Assembly: GCF_007858275.1 (NCBI RefSeq) | Contig: NZ_VFEV01000007.1 | Coordinates: 118,302 to 182,301 of the forward strand | DNA length: 64,000 nt | Direction of reading: 5' to 3' | From: Pseudomonas proteolytica | Lineage (GTDB): Bacteria; Pseudomonadota; Gammaproteobacteria; Pseudomonadales; Pseudomonadaceae | Part shown: positions 25,985-36,087 of the stretch, in pieces | How the letters are laid out: each line of letters begins with the position of its first letter | Numbering within the stretch: the first letter of the stretch is position 1 | Position numbers and translations under genes: made by a program | The notes under the pieces: model-generated | Seen by the model: the letters and a program-made list of their open reading frames with translations, nothing else | What the model was told of the DNA's origin: nothing | The model's database searches: none

Positions 25985-27175
25985 TTAGAACGCGTCGCCG
26001 GGAACGCGCACGAAGCCTTCCATCAATACGCGCGCACTGCGGCTCATGATGGCTTTTTTCACCACCCATTCGCCGTTGACCTGGCTGGCCTCGGCGCCCA
26101 CGCGCAGGGTGCCGGACGGATGCCCGAACCGCACCGCATTACGCTCCACGCCGCCGGCCGCGAGGTTGACCAGGGTTCCGGAAATCGCCGCCGCCGTGCC
26201 AATCGCCACCGCCGCCGTGCCCATCATCGCGTGATGCAGCTTGCCCATGGACAACGCCCGCACCAGCAGGTCCACATCCCCTGCCTTGATCGCCTTGCCG
26301 CTGGAGGCCAGGTAATCCGCAGGCTTGGCCACGAACGCCACCTTCGGCGTGTGCTGGCGCTGGGCGGCTTCGTCCAGGTGTTTGATCAGGCCCATGCGCA
26401 ACGCGCCATGGGCACGCACGGTCTCGAACATGGCCAGGGCTTTGGGATCGCCATTGATCGCGCCTTGCAGCTCGGTGCCGGTGTAGCCGAGGTCTTCGGC
26501 GTTGATAAAAATCGTCGGGATCCCCGCGTTGATCAGCGTCGCCTTGAACGTGCCGACGCCCGGCACTTCCAGGTCGTCGATCAGGTTGCCGGTGGGGAAC
26601 ATCGAACCACCGCCGCCCTCTTCTTCCGCTGCCGGGTCGAGGAATTCCAGTTGCACTTCGGCCGCCGGGAAGGTCACGCCATCCAGCTCGAAGTCGCCGG
26701 TTTCCTGCACCGCACCGTCGGTGATGGGCACATGGGCGATGATGGTCTTGCCGATATTCGCCTGCCAGACCCGCACCACGGCTACGCCGTTATGGGGCAC
26801 GCGGCTGGGGTCAACCAGCCCGGCGCTGATGGCGAACGAACCGACCGCCGCCGACAGGTTGCCGCAGTTGCCGCTCCAATCAACAAAGGGCTTGTCGATA
26901 GACACCTGGCCAAACAAGTAGTCCACGTCATGATCGGCGCGGGTGCTTTTGGCGAGGATCACGGTCTTGCTAGTGCTCGACGTGGCACCGCCCATGCCGT
27001 CGATCTGCTTGTCATAGGGGTCGGGGCTGCCGATCACCCGCAACAGCAAGGCATCGCGGGCCGCGCCCGGGACCTGAGCCGATTCGGGCAGGTCCTTGAG
27101 GTTGAAAAACACGCCCTTGCTGGTGCCGCCACGCATGTAGGTGGCGGCGATCTTGATTTGCGCTACGTGTGTCAT
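25985..27175 (-). CDS. prpF: 2-methylaconitate cis-trans isomerase PrpF
   Basis: A 396-residue protein of the PrpF/DUF453 family (diaminopimelate-epimerase-like fold). It has the N-terminal IAATYMRGGTSKGVFF segment and GNCGNLSAAVG containing the catalytic-type cysteine. It works with AcnD, isomerising 2-methylaconitate in the vitamin-B12-independent methylcitrate cycle. The ATG at 27175 has AAGAGG six bases upstream; an ATG two codons earlier overlaps that site and is less likely. Eleven bases separate it from the acnD stop. Confidence 0.93.
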   Translation of the reverse strand: MTHVAQIKIAATYMRGGTSKGVFFNLKDLPESAQVPGAARDALLLRVIGSPDPYDKQIDGMGGATSSTSKTVILAKSTRADHDVDYLFGQVSIDKPFVDWSGNCGNLSAAVGSFAISAGLVDPSRVPHNGVAVVRVWQANIGKTIIAHVPITDGAVQETGDFELDGVTFPAAEVQLEFLDPAAEEEGGGGSMFPTGNLIDDLEVPGVGTFKATLINAGIPTIFINAEDLGYTGTELQGAINGDPKALAMFETVRAHGALRMGLIKHLDEAAQRQHTPKVAFVAKPADYLASSGKAIKAGDVDLLVRALSMGKLHHAMMGTAAVAIGTAAAISGTLVNLAAGGVERNAVRFGHPSGTLRVGAEASQVNGEWVVKKAIMSRSARVLMEGFVRVPGDAF

Positions 27176-27186
27176 GGTCATCCTCT

Positions 27187-29781
27187 TCAGGCCGTCGCCG
27201 CCGATTCCAGGAAGTCCTGGGCAAAGCGTTGCAATACGCCGCCCGCCTCGTAGATCGACACTTCTTCGGCGGTGTCCAGGCGGCAGGTCACCGGCACTTC
27301 GACACGCTCGCCATTCTTGCGGTTGATCACCAGGGTCAACTGCGCGCGCGGGGTGCGCTCACCGATCACGTCATAGGTTTCGCTGCCATCGATCTGCAGG
27401 GTCTTGCGATCCGTGCCCGCCAGGAACTCCAGGGGCAACACGCCCATGCCCACCAGGTTGGTGCGGTGGATGCGCTCGAAGCCTTCGGCGGCAATCGCCT
27501 CCACTCCGGCCAGGCGTACGCCCTTGGCCGCCCAGTCGCGGGACGAACCCTGGCCGTAGTCGGCCCCGGCAATGATGATCAGCGGCTGCTTGCGTTCCAT
27601 GTAGGTTTCGATGGCTTCCCACATGCGCGTGACCTTGCCTTCCGGCTCGATCCGCGCCAGGGAACCCTGCTTGACCTTGCCGTTTTCCACGACCATTTCA
27701 TTGAACAGCTTGGGGTTGGCAAAGGTCGCGCGCTGGGCGGTCAAGTGGTCGCCGCGGTGCGTTGCATAGGAGTTGAAGTCGACTTCCGGCAGGCCCATTT
27801 TCGCCAGGTATTCGCCGGCGGCGCTGTCGAGCATGATCGCGTTGGATGGCGACAGGTGATCGGTGGTGATGTTGTCCGGCAGCACCGCCAGCGGGCGCAT
27901 GCCCTTGAGCGGACGCGCGCCGGCCAGGGCACCTTCCCAATAGGGAGGGCGGCGGATGTAGGTACTCTGCGCACGCCAGTCGTACAGCGGCGTGACTTTC
28001 GGGCCGGTGTCCTCGTGGATCGCAAACATCGGGATATAAACCTGGCGGAACTGCTCCGGCTTGACCGAAGCCTTGACCACCGCGTCGATTTCTTCGTCGC
28101 TCGGCCAGATGTCCTTCAGGCGGATTTCCTTGCCGGTCGCATCCAAGCCCAGCACGTCTTTCTCGATATCGAAACGGATGGTGCCCGCAATCGCGTAGGC
28201 CACCACCAGCGGCGGCGACGCCAGGAACGCTTGCTTGGCGTACGGATGGATGCGCCCGTCGAAGTTGCGGTTGCCCGACAACACGGCGGTGGCATACAGG
28301 TCGCGGTCGATGATTTCTTGCTGGATCACCGGGTCGAGCGCACCGGACATGCCGTTGCAGGTCGTGCAGGCAAAGGCTACGACGCCAAAACCCAACTGCT
28401 CCAGCTCGCTGGTCAGCCCGGCTTCGTCGAGGTACATGGCCACGGTTTTCGAACCCGGCGCCAGGGACGACTTGACCCACGGTTTACGGGCCAGCCCTAG
28501 CTTGTTGGCATTGCGCGCCAGCAGGCCGGCGGCGATCACGTTGCGCGGGTTGCTGGTGTTGGTGCAACTGGTGATGGCAGCGATGATCACCGCGCCATCG
28601 GGCATTTGCCCCGGTACGTCGTCCCATTGCCCGGAAATGCCCTTGGCCGCCAGGTCGCTGGTGGCCACGCGAGCGTGCGGGTTGCTCGGGCCGGCCATGT
28701 TGCGCACGACGCTGGACAAATCGAAGCTCAAGCCACGCTCGTACTGCGCGCCCTTGAGGTCATCGGCCCACAGGCCTGTGTGCCGGGCGTACTGCTCGAC
28801 CAGAGCAACTTGCTCGTCTTCACGCCCGGTGAGCTTGAGGTAGGCAATGGTTTGCGCGTCGATGTAGAACATCGCCGCCGTGGCGCCATATTCCGGGGCC
28901 ATGTTGGAGATGGTCGCGCGGTCGCCCAGGGTCAGGGCCGAGGCGCCTTCGCCGAAGAACTCCAGCCAGGCACCGACGACTTTCTGCTGGCGCAGGAACT
29001 CGGTCAGCGCCAGCACCATATCGGTGGCGGTGATGCCCGGTTGCAGCTTGCCCGTCAGTTCGACGCCAACGCTTTCCGGCAAGCGCATCCACGACGCGCG
29101 GCCGAGCATCACGCTCTCGGCTTCCAGGCCGCCAACGCCGATGGCGATCACGCCCAGGGCGTCCACGTGGGGGGTATGGCTGTCGGTGCCGACGCAGGTA
29201 TCCGGGAAGGCCACGCCGTCACGCACCTGGATCACCGGAGACATTTTCTCCAGGTTGATCTGGTGCATGATGCCGTTGCCGGGCGGGATCACGTCGACGT
29301 TTTTGAAGGCCTTCTTGGTCCACTCGATAAAGTGGAAACGGTCTTCGTTGCGGCGGTCTTCGATGGCGCGGTTTTTCTCGAAGGCGTCCGGGTCGAAACC
29401 ACCGGCCTCGACGGCCAGGGAGTGGTCGACGATCAGTTGGGTCGGCACCACTGGGTTGACCTGGGCCGGGTCGCCGCCTTGCAGGGCAATGGCATCACGC
29501 AGGCCGGCGAGGTCCACCAGGGCGGTCTGGCCGAGGATGTCATGGCACACCACACGCGCCGGAAACCAAGGGAAGTCAAGGTCGCGCTTGCGCTCGATCA
29601 GTTGGCTCAAGGAAGCGTTGAGGGTCGCCGGGTCGCAACGGCGCACCAGGTTCTCGGCGAGCACGCGGGAGGTGTAGGGCAAGGTGGCGTAGGCACCAGG
29701 CGTGATTGCCTCGACTGCCGCACGGGCGTCGAAGTAATCCAGGCGGCTGCCGGGGAGCGATTTGCGAAATTCAGTGTTCAT
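27187..29781 (-). CDS. acnD: Fe/S-dependent 2-methylisocitrate dehydratase AcnD
   Basis: An 864-residue aconitase-family enzyme with the [4Fe-4S] ligand regions ITSCTNTSNP and FACTTCNGMSG, the SGNRNFDGRIHP motif, and a C-terminal swivel domain with YGQGSSRDWAAKG. It dehydrates 2-methylcitrate in partnership with PrpF, the alternative to PrpD in many proteobacteria. The ATG at 29781 is used. A longer open frame continues upstream into a REPIN and is not credible as coding. Confidence 0.93.
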   Translation of the reverse strand: MNTEFRKSLPGSRLDYFDARAAVEAITPGAYATLPYTSRVLAENLVRRCDPATLNASLSQLIERKRDLDFPWFPARVVCHDILGQTALVDLAGLRDAIALQGGDPAQVNPVVPTQLIVDHSLAVEAGGFDPDAFEKNRAIEDRRNEDRFHFIEWTKKAFKNVDVIPPGNGIMHQINLEKMSPVIQVRDGVAFPDTCVGTDSHTPHVDALGVIAIGVGGLEAESVMLGRASWMRLPESVGVELTGKLQPGITATDMVLALTEFLRQQKVVGAWLEFFGEGASALTLGDRATISNMAPEYGATAAMFYIDAQTIAYLKLTGREDEQVALVEQYARHTGLWADDLKGAQYERGLSFDLSSVVRNMAGPSNPHARVATSDLAAKGISGQWDDVPGQMPDGAVIIAAITSCTNTSNPRNVIAAGLLARNANKLGLARKPWVKSSLAPGSKTVAMYLDEAGLTSELEQLGFGVVAFACTTCNGMSGALDPVIQQEIIDRDLYATAVLSGNRNFDGRIHPYAKQAFLASPPLVVAYAIAGTIRFDIEKDVLGLDATGKEIRLKDIWPSDEEIDAVVKASVKPEQFRQVYIPMFAIHEDTGPKVTPLYDWRAQSTYIRRPPYWEGALAGARPLKGMRPLAVLPDNITTDHLSPSNAIMLDSAAGEYLAKMGLPEVDFNSYATHRGDHLTAQRATFANPKLFNEMVVENGKVKQGSLARIEPEGKVTRMWEAIETYMERKQPLIIIAGADYGQGSSRDWAAKGVRLAGVEAIAAEGFERIHRTNLVGMGVLPLEFLAGTDRKTLQIDGSETYDVIGERTPRAQLTLVINRKNGERVEVPVTCRLDTAEEVSIYEAGGVLQRFAQDFLESAATA

Positions 29782-29852
29782 CGTCAGGACTCGGTCACGG
29801 TAGTTACAAAAGGAAGACCTGCGCCGCCCCAGAATTGGAATGCGGTCAAAAT

Positions 29853-29940
29853 GTGGGAGCGGGCTTGCTCGCGAATGCGGTGTGTCATTCAACACATTCA
29901 GAGACTGTTACCCTGTATTCGCGAGCAAGCCCGCTCCCAC
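29853..29940. repeat. REPIN between prpC and acnD
   Basis: GTGGGAGCGGGCTTGCTCGC at 29853 is inverted as GCGAGCAAGCCCGCTCCCAC ending at 29940. The loop is about 40 bases. It is the same family as the copy between prpF and prpD. Confidence 0.93.
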
Positions 29941-29983
29941 ATTTTTGACTCGGTTACCCATTCGGGACTGGCGGCCTCCTCAC

Positions 29984-31111
29984 TCAGCGACGTTCGATTG
30001 GCACGAACTTGCGCTGCTCGACGCCGGTGTATTCGGCGCTTGGACGGATGATGCGGTTGTTGGCACGCTGCTCGAACACATGCGCGGCCCAGCCGGTAAG
30101 GCGCGAGCACACGAAGATCGGGGTGAACAGCTTGGTCGGGATGCCCATGAAGTGGTACGCCGAGGCATGGTAGAAGTCGGCGTTGGGGAACAGTTTCTTC
30201 TGTTCCCACATGGTCTTGTCGATGGCTTCGGAGACCGGGAACAGCACCTTGTCGCCCACTTCATCAGCGAGTTTTTTCGACCAGCCCTTGATCACTTCAT
30301 TACGCGGGTCGTTGTCTTTATAGATCGCGTGGCCAAAGCCCATGATCTTGTCCTTGCGCTCCAGCATGCCGAGAGTGCCCTTCACAGCCTCTTCTGCCGA
30401 GGAGAAACGCTCGATCATTTCCATCGCCGCTTCGTTGGCGCCACCATGCAACGGGCCGCGCAGCGAGCCGATGGCGGCGGTGACGCAGGAATACAGGTCC
30501 GAGAGGGTCGAGGCGCAGACACGCGCGGTAAAGGTGGAAGCGTTGAATTCGTGCTCGGCGTAGAGGATCAGCGACACGTTCATGACCTTGACGTGCAACT
30601 CGCTCGGCTTTTTGCCGTGCAGCAGGTGCAGGAAGTGGCCGCCAATCGACGGCTCGTCGGTCACACAATCGATGCGCTTGCCGTCATGGCTGAAGCGGTA
30701 CCAGTAGCACATGATCGCCGGGAAGGCCGCCAGCAGGCGGTCGGTGACATCGCGCTGCACGCTGAAGTCTTTTTCTGGCTCGATATTGCCCAGGAACGAG
30801 CAACCGGTGCGCATCACGTCCATCGGGTGGGCGTCGGCGGGAATGCGCTCCAGCACTTCTTTAAGCGCTTGGGGCAGGTCGCGCAGCTTGGCCAGCTTGG
30901 CGGTGTAGGCCGCGAGTTCGGCTTTGCTTGGCAACTCGCCGTACAGCAGCAGATAGGCAACTTCTTCGAACTGCGCATCGGCGGCCAGTTCGCGCACATC
31001 GTAGCCGCGATAGGTCAGGCCGGCACCGGCCTGGCCCACGGTGGACAGTGCGGTCTGCCCGGCCACCTGGCCACGCAGGCCGGCGCCACTCAGTACTTTT
31101 GCTTCAGCCAT
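29984..31111 (-). CDS. prpC: 2-methylcitrate synthase
   Basis: A 375-residue citrate-synthase-family enzyme that condenses propionyl-CoA with oxaloacetate. The catalytic His regions are HGGANEAAM and MGFGHAIYK, and the short length with an N-terminus reading LSGAGLRGQVAGQTALSTV is typical of PrpC rather than GltA. The middle gene of the prp operon. Confidence 0.95.
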   Translation of the reverse strand: MAEAKVLSGAGLRGQVAGQTALSTVGQAGAGLTYRGYDVRELAADAQFEEVAYLLLYGELPSKAELAAYTAKLAKLRDLPQALKEVLERIPADAHPMDVMRTGCSFLGNIEPEKDFSVQRDVTDRLLAAFPAIMCYWYRFSHDGKRIDCVTDEPSIGGHFLHLLHGKKPSELHVKVMNVSLILYAEHEFNASTFTARVCASTLSDLYSCVTAAIGSLRGPLHGGANEAAMEMIERFSSAEEAVKGTLGMLERKDKIMGFGHAIYKDNDPRNEVIKGWSKKLADEVGDKVLFPVSEAIDKTMWEQKKLFPNADFYHASAYHFMGIPTKLFTPIFVCSRLTGWAAHVFEQRANNRIIRPSAEYTGVEQRKFVPIERR

Positions 31112-31152
31112 GGTTCTTCTCCAATTTTGTAGTTATCTGGGAGGCGCTGCGC

Positions 31153-32046
31153 TTATTTCTTGGCGGCGAACAGCGCGTCAAGCTTTTGCTCGAAGGTGTG
31201 GTAGTCGATGCGATCGTAAAGCTCCATGCGCGTTTGCATGGTGTCGATCACGTTCTGTTGGGTACCGTCGCGACGGATCGCGGTGTAGACGTTTTCGGCG
31301 GCTTTGTTCATGGCGCGGAATGCCGACAACGGGTACAGCACGATGGAAACATCGGCAGATTTCAACTGTTCGGTGGTGTACAGCGGCGTCGCGCCGAATT
31401 CCGTGATGTTGGCCAGGATCGGCGCCTTCACACGGGAGGCGAACAGCTTGTACATCTCCAGTTCTGTGATGGCTTCGGGGAAGACCATGTCGGCGCCGGC
31501 CTCGATGCACGCGGCGGCACGCTCCAGGGCAGACTCCAGGCCTTCCACGGCCAGGGCGTCGGTGCGCGCCATGATCACGAAGCTGTCATCGGTGCGGGCA
31601 TCCACAGCCGCCTTGATGCGATCGACCATTTCCTGCTGGGACACGATTTCTTTGTTAGGGCGATGACCGCAGCGCTTGGCGCCCACCTGGTCCTCGATAT
31701 GAATCGCAGCAGCGCCGAACTTGATCATCGACTTGACGGTGCGCGCCACGTTGAACGCGGAGGAACCGAAACCGGTGTCCACGTCCACCAGCAGCGGCAG
31801 GTCGCACACATCGGTGATACGGCGCACATCGGTCAGTACATCATCCAGGCCGGTGATGCCCAGGTCCGGCACGCCCAGGGAGCCCGCGGCCACACCGCCA
31901 CCGGACAGGTAGATGGCCTTGAAACCGGCGCGCTTGGCCAGCAGGGCGTGGTTGGCGTTGATCGCGCCGACGACTTGCAGGGGGTGTTCGCTGGCGACTG
32001 CGTCACGGAAACGCTGGCCTGGGGTGCTGTTTTTATAGGAACTCAT
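31153..32046 (-). CDS. prpB: 2-methylisocitrate lyase
   Basis: A 297-residue PEP-mutase/isocitrate-lyase-family enzyme that splits 2-methylisocitrate into pyruvate and succinate. The family signature KRCGH appears in [15 protein letters not shown]. Its ATG overlaps the stop of the regulator gene (ATGA). Confidence 0.95.
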   Translation of the reverse strand: MSSYKNSTPGQRFRDAVASEHPLQVVGAINANHALLAKRAGFKAIYLSGGGVAAGSLGVPDLGITGLDDVLTDVRRITDVCDLPLLVDVDTGFGSSAFNVARTVKSMIKFGAAAIHIEDQVGAKRCGHRPNKEIVSQQEMVDRIKAAVDARTDDSFVIMARTDALAVEGLESALERAAACIEAGADMVFPEAITELEMYKLFASRVKAPILANITEFGATPLYTTEQLKSADVSIVLYPLSAFRAMNKAAENVYTAIRRDGTQQNVIDTMQTRMELYDRIDYHTFEQKLDALFAAKK

Positions 32047-32753
32047 GACTCACCTCTGGAGGGGGCGCCGTCGGGGAAGTGACGGGCGATATTGCGTTTG
32101 GAAGCGCCGATATGGCGGCGCATCAACAACTCGGCCAGTTCACCGTCGCGATCGGCAATCGCGTCAAGAATGCGGTGATGCTCGGCAAATGCCTGGCGTG
32201 GACGATTGGGGGTGGCGGAGAACTGGATGCGGTACATGCGCACCAACTGATACAACTCGCCGCACAGCATTTGGGTCAAGGTGCGGTTACGCGCGCCCTG
32301 GATGATGCGGTAGTGAAAGTCGAAATCGCCTTCCTGCTGGTAGTAACCGACCCCGGCCTGGAACGCGGCATCGCGCTCGTGGGTGTGCAGGACCTGGCGC
32401 AGTTCCTCGATTTCTTCGTCGGTCATGCGCTCGGCGGCCAGGCGACAGGCCATGCCTTCGAGGGACTCGCGGATTTCATAGAGCTCCACCAGCTCGGCCT
32501 GGCTCAGGGACACCACCCGCGCGCCGACATGGGGCACGCGCACCAGCAGGCGCTGGCCTTCCAGGCGGTGGATCGCCTCGCGCAGCGGGCCACGGCTGAT
32601 GCCGTAGGTGCGCGCCAGCTCCGGCTCCGAGATCTTGCTGCCGGGAGCTATCTCGCCCTTGACGATGGCGGCCTGGATGCGGCGGAAGACGTTCTCGGAC
32701 ATGGTCTGGGAATCGTCCTGCCCTGCTACCGGAATTCCCAGCTGATCCAGCAT
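32043..32753 (-). CDS. GntR/FCD-family regulator of the prp operon
   Basis: A 236-residue FadR-type regulator. An N-terminal winged helix ([24 protein letters not shown]) is followed by an FCD ligand-binding domain with the metal-type residues in DFDFHYRI and EHHRILDAI. It is the first gene of the prp operon and overlaps prpB by four bases. In many pseudomonads the prp regulator is of this GntR type rather than the sigma-54-dependent PrpR of enterics. It would respond to 2-methylcitrate or a related acid (inference). Confidence 0.88.
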   Translation of the reverse strand: MLDQLGIPVAGQDDSQTMSENVFRRIQAAIVKGEIAPGSKISEPELARTYGISRGPLREAIHRLEGQRLLVRVPHVGARVVSLSQAELVELYEIRESLEGMACRLAAERMTDEEIEELRQVLHTHERDAAFQAGVGYYQQEGDFDFHYRIIQGARNRTLTQMLCGELYQLVRMYRIQFSATPNRPRQAFAEHHRILDAIADRDGELAELLMRRHIGASKRNIARHFPDGAPSRGES

Positions 32754-32839
32754 GATTGTCGACACCTTTAAAAGCAATGTCGCAAAAACTAGCCAATCAG
32801 CCCCTGATAGTCAAAGAATAAATACACATTGTCGACAAT
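32754..32839. promoter_or_regulatory. Candidate operators of the prp GntR regulator
   Basis: The perfect palindrome ATTGTCGACAAT lies at 32828-32839. A near copy, ATTGTCGACA, lies immediately before the regulator's ATG (32754-32763). FCD-type GntR proteins bind short palindromes of this form. One copy would overlap the promoter and the other the ribosome-binding region, consistent with autorepression. Confidence 0.6.
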
Positions 32840-33026
32840 CGTCTAATAACCCCTGTTGCACTCTATAGGGGCATGGCCGCCTGCCAGCGCTGGCGTCAGA
32901 AAACCTTCATGTTAGAATGCCCGCCGCATTTGCCTGACATCTCCGGATGAAAAGGCGCACGAGGGAGCTTGCGCAGCAATGCCAGTCGCCTTGAATCAAA
33001 CATCGCACTGCACCGCCTCAGGATCT

Positions 33027-33563
33027 ATGAGACTCAAGCCCTTCCCCCTATTGTTCTGCCTAATGATGTTCCCGGGCCTTGGCATCGCTGCCGAGAAGAC
33101 CGTTTATGGCCTCAATGAATACGCCAAGCTGGCGGGCATTGACCTGGAAGTCGCCGCCAAGCTCGACACCGGCGCCAAGACTGCGTCCCTGAGTGCCCGG
33201 GATATCAAGCGCTTCAAGCGCAACGGTGAATCCTGGGTACGCTTCTACCTGGCCATCGACACCGCCCATTCGCACCCCATCGAACGTCCACTGGCCCGCG
33301 TCAGCAAGATCAAGCGACGCGCCGGTGACTACGACCCCGATGAGGACAAGAACTACACCGCCCGTCCGGTGATTGCCCTGGACATCTGCATGGGCACCGC
33401 TTTACGCAGCATCGAAGTGAACTTGACTGACCGCAGCGCCTTCCAATACCCGCTGCTGATCGGCTCCGAAGCCTTGAAACGCTTTGATGCGCTGGTCGAC
33501 CCCAGTCTTAAATACGCAGCGGGCAAACCTGCCTGCGCCACCGACGCTCATACCGCCGAGTAA
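33027..33563 (+). CDS. RimB-like (ATP-dependent zinc protease / retropepsin-like) exported protein
   Basis: A 178-residue protein with a signal peptide (MRLKPFPLLFCLMMFPGLGIAA). The rest is a retropepsin-like domain with AKLDTGAKTASL, which carries the catalytic-type D-T-G. Such proteins accompany RimK-like ligases; this one forms an operon with a membrane transglutaminase-like gene and an ATP-grasp ligase. An upstream ATG at 32979 would add 16 residues and spoil the signal peptide, so 33027 is preferred. The substrate is unknown; a periplasmic amide bond made by the ligase system is a reasonable guess. Confidence 0.8.
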   Translation: MRLKPFPLLFCLMMFPGLGIAAEKTVYGLNEYAKLAGIDLEVAAKLDTGAKTASLSARDIKRFKRNGESWVRFYLAIDTAHSHPIERPLARVSKIKRRAGDYDPDEDKNYTARPVIALDICMGTALRSIEVNLTDRSAFQYPLLIGSEALKRFDALVDPSLKYAAGKPACATDAHTAE

Positions 33564-33568
33564 TTCCA

Positions 33569-35101
33569 ATGCGCTCTCTTACTATGCACCTGAAGATTCT
33601 GATCGCCGTCCTGGTGGTACTGGGCATTTCGGTCACGGCCTATCAGATCTTCGTCCTCGGCATCCCGGTGACCGAAGACGCCACTGACGACCTGTGGAAC
33701 ATCGACGCCAAGGTCGAGTTCGTCGCCAACGCCAAGGACCCGGTAAAGGTCCAGATGTTCGTGCCGCCCCTGAGCCGCGACTTCGTCAGCCTCAATGAGA
33801 GCTTCATCTCCAATAACTACGGGGTGAGCGTCAACCGCATCGACGGCAACCGCAAGGTCACCTGGTCGGCACGGCGCGCGAAGGGCAACCAGACCCTCTA
33901 CTACCGCCTGGTGCTGACCAAGCGCTACAGCGGTGAAAAGGTCAAGGTCAAGGGCCCGACCTTCCGCGACAGCATCGCCGTGGAAGGCCCAGAAAAAATC
34001 GCCGCCGAGGCCCTGCTGGCGCCGATCCGCCAACACTCGGCCGACGTCGAGACGTTTATCAGCGAAGCCATCAAGCGCACCAACAACCTCAACGACGACA
34101 ACGTCAAGCTGCTGCTGGCGGGCGATCCATCGACGCCGCACAAGGCCAAGATCGTCGAGTTGCTGCTATCCATCGCCCACGTACCGGTGGAAAAGGTCCA
34201 CACCCTCCGCCTGGTAGCCGACCAGCCGCAGACCCCGGAGTTGTGGCTGCGCAGCTTCAATGGCAACGACTGGCTGTACTTCAACCCGGAAACCGGCGAA
34301 CAGGGCCTGCCCTCCGACCGCCTGCTGTGGTGGACCGGCGATGAAAACCTGATCACCGTCGATGGTGGCAAGAAAGCCGCCGTGACCTTCAGCCTGAACA
34401 ACAGCGAGATGAACGCGATCCGCCTGGCCAAGCTGACCGACGAGAACACCGACGCCAACTTCCTCGAATACTCGCTGTATGGCTTGCCGCTGCAAACCCA
34501 GCAGACCTTCATGATCATGGTGATGATCCCGATTGGCGTGCTGGTGATCCTGATCCTGCGCAACTTGATCGGCTTGCAGACCCTGGGTACGTTCACACCG
34601 GTGCTGATCGCCCTGGCGTTCCGCGAGACGCAGTTGGGCTTCGGTATCGTGCTGTTTACCGTGATTACTGCGCTTGGGCTGTCGCTGCGTTCATACCTGG
34701 AGCACTTGAAATTGCAGATGCTGCCGCGCTTGTCGGTGGTGTTGACCTTCGTGGTAGTGCTGATCGCGGCCATCAGCCTGTTCAGCCATAAGCTGGGCCT
34801 GGAGCGCGGCCTGTCGGTGGCGCTGTTCCCGATGGTGATCCTGACCATGACCATCGAACGCCTGTCCATTACCTGGGAAGAACGCGGCGGTGGCCATGCG
34901 ATGAAAGTCGCGATCGGCACCCTGTTCGCCGCGTCCCTGGCACACATCATCATGAGCGTGCCGGAGCTGATCTACTTCGTGTTCACCTTCCCGGCGATCC
35001 TGTTGATCCTCGTGGGCTTCATGCTGGCCATGGGTCGCTATCGTGGCTACCGCCTGACCGAGCTGGTGCGTTTCAAGGCCTTCCTCAAGGCTGATTCGTA
35101 A
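33569..35101 (+). CDS. Inactive-transglutaminase / 7TM membrane protein
   Basis: A 510-residue protein with one N-terminal membrane anchor, a periplasmic domain of about 270 residues resembling the UUP1/transglutaminase-like fold, and seven C-terminal transmembrane helices starting near residue 310. No Cys-His-Asp triad is evident in the soluble part, which supports the term inactive. It lies five bases after the RimB-like gene, and its stop shares a base with the next start (TAATG), so the three are one operon. Confidence 0.8.
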   Translation: MRSLTMHLKILIAVLVVLGISVTAYQIFVLGIPVTEDATDDLWNIDAKVEFVANAKDPVKVQMFVPPLSRDFVSLNESFISNNYGVSVNRIDGNRKVTWSARRAKGNQTLYYRLVLTKRYSGEKVKVKGPTFRDSIAVEGPEKIAAEALLAPIRQHSADVETFISEAIKRTNNLNDDNVKLLLAGDPSTPHKAKIVELLLSIAHVPVEKVHTLRLVADQPQTPELWLRSFNGNDWLYFNPETGEQGLPSDRLLWWTGDENLITVDGGKKAAVTFSLNNSEMNAIRLAKLTDENTDANFLEYSLYGLPLQTQQTFMIMVMIPIGVLVILILRNLIGLQTLGTFTPVLIALAFRETQLGFGIVLFTVITALGLSLRSYLEHLKLQMLPRLSVVLTFVVVLIAAISLFSHKLGLERGLSVALFPMVILTMTIERLSITWEERGGGHAMKVAIGTLFAASLAHIIMSVPELIYFVFTFPAILLILVGFMLAMGRYRGYRLTELVRFKAFLKADS

Positions 35102-36087
35102 TGTTCGGGTTCTGGAAGACCTGGAAGGCCCTGGAAGCGCGGGGCATCATGGGCATCAACCGGCGTAACGCCGACTACGTGCTCAAGTACAACAAGCGCA
35201 GCCTGTACCCGATTGTCGATGACAAGATCATCACCAAGGAACGGGCGATCCAGGCCGGCATCCACGTGCCGCAGATGTACGGGATCATTTCCACCGAGAA
35301 AGAAATCGACAAGCTCGACGAAATCATCGGTGGCCGTAGCGACTTCGTGATCAAGCCGGCCCAGGGCGCCGGCGGCGACGGCATCCTGGTGATCGCCGAC
35401 CGCTTTGAAGGACGCTATCGCACGGTGTCCGGCAAGATCATCAGCCATGAGGAAATCGAGCACCAGATTTCCAGCATCCTTACCGGCCTGTATTCCCTGG
35501 GCGGTCACCGTGACCGCGCATTGATCGAATACCGCGTGGTGCCTGACCAGATCTTCAAGAGCATCAGCTACGAAGGCGTGCCGGATATCCGCATCATCGT
35601 GCTGATGGGCTACCCGGTGATGGCCATGCTGCGCTTGCCGACCCGTCAATCCGGCGGCAAGGCCAACCTGCACCAGGGCGCGATTGGCGTCGGTGTGGAC
35701 CTGGCGACCGGCCTGACCCTGCGCGGTACCTGGCTGAACAACATCATCACCAAGCACCCCGACACCACCAACGCGGTGGACGGTGTGCAACTGCCCAACT
35801 GGGACGGTTTCATGAAACTCGCCGCCGGCTGCTATGAGCTGTGCGGGCTGGGTTACATCGGCGTGGACATGGTGCTGGACCAGGAAAAAGGCCCGCTGAT
35901 CCTCGAGCTCAATGCCCGGCCTGGGCTGAATATCCAGATCGCCAACGACTGCGGCCTGACCTTGCGCACCCACGCCGTGGAAGCGCGCCTCGAAGAGCTG
36001 AAAGCGGCCGGAGTGACAGAGACGGCGGAAGAACGTGTGAAATTTGCCCAGCAAATGTTTGGGCATATTCCGCCCGTGGAAGGCTGA
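35101..36087 (+). CDS. RimK-like ATP-grasp alpha-L-glutamate ligase-like protein
   Basis: A 328-residue ATP-grasp protein. It has FVIKPAQGAGGDGILVI (ATP-binding glycine-rich loop), a central RLPTRQSGGKANLHQGAIGVG, and the metal-binding LELNARPGLNIQIA near the end. RimK relatives add glutamate or another amino acid to a carboxyl group. Partnering with a membrane 7TM protein and an exported RimB-like protease suggests modification of an envelope peptide or metabolite rather than ribosomal protein S6 (inference). Confidence 0.85.
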   Translation: MFGFWKTWKALEARGIMGINRRNADYVLKYNKRSLYPIVDDKIITKERAIQAGIHVPQMYGIISTEKEIDKLDEIIGGRSDFVIKPAQGAGGDGILVIADRFEGRYRTVSGKIISHEEIEHQISSILTGLYSLGGHRDRALIEYRVVPDQIFKSISYEGVPDIRIIVLMGYPVMAMLRLPTRQSGGKANLHQGAIGVGVDLATGLTLRGTWLNNIITKHPDTTNAVDGVQLPNWDGFMKLAAGCYELCGLGYIGVDMVLDQEKGPLILELNARPGLNIQIANDCGLTLRTHAVEARLEELKAAGVTETAEERVKFAQQMFGHIPPVEG

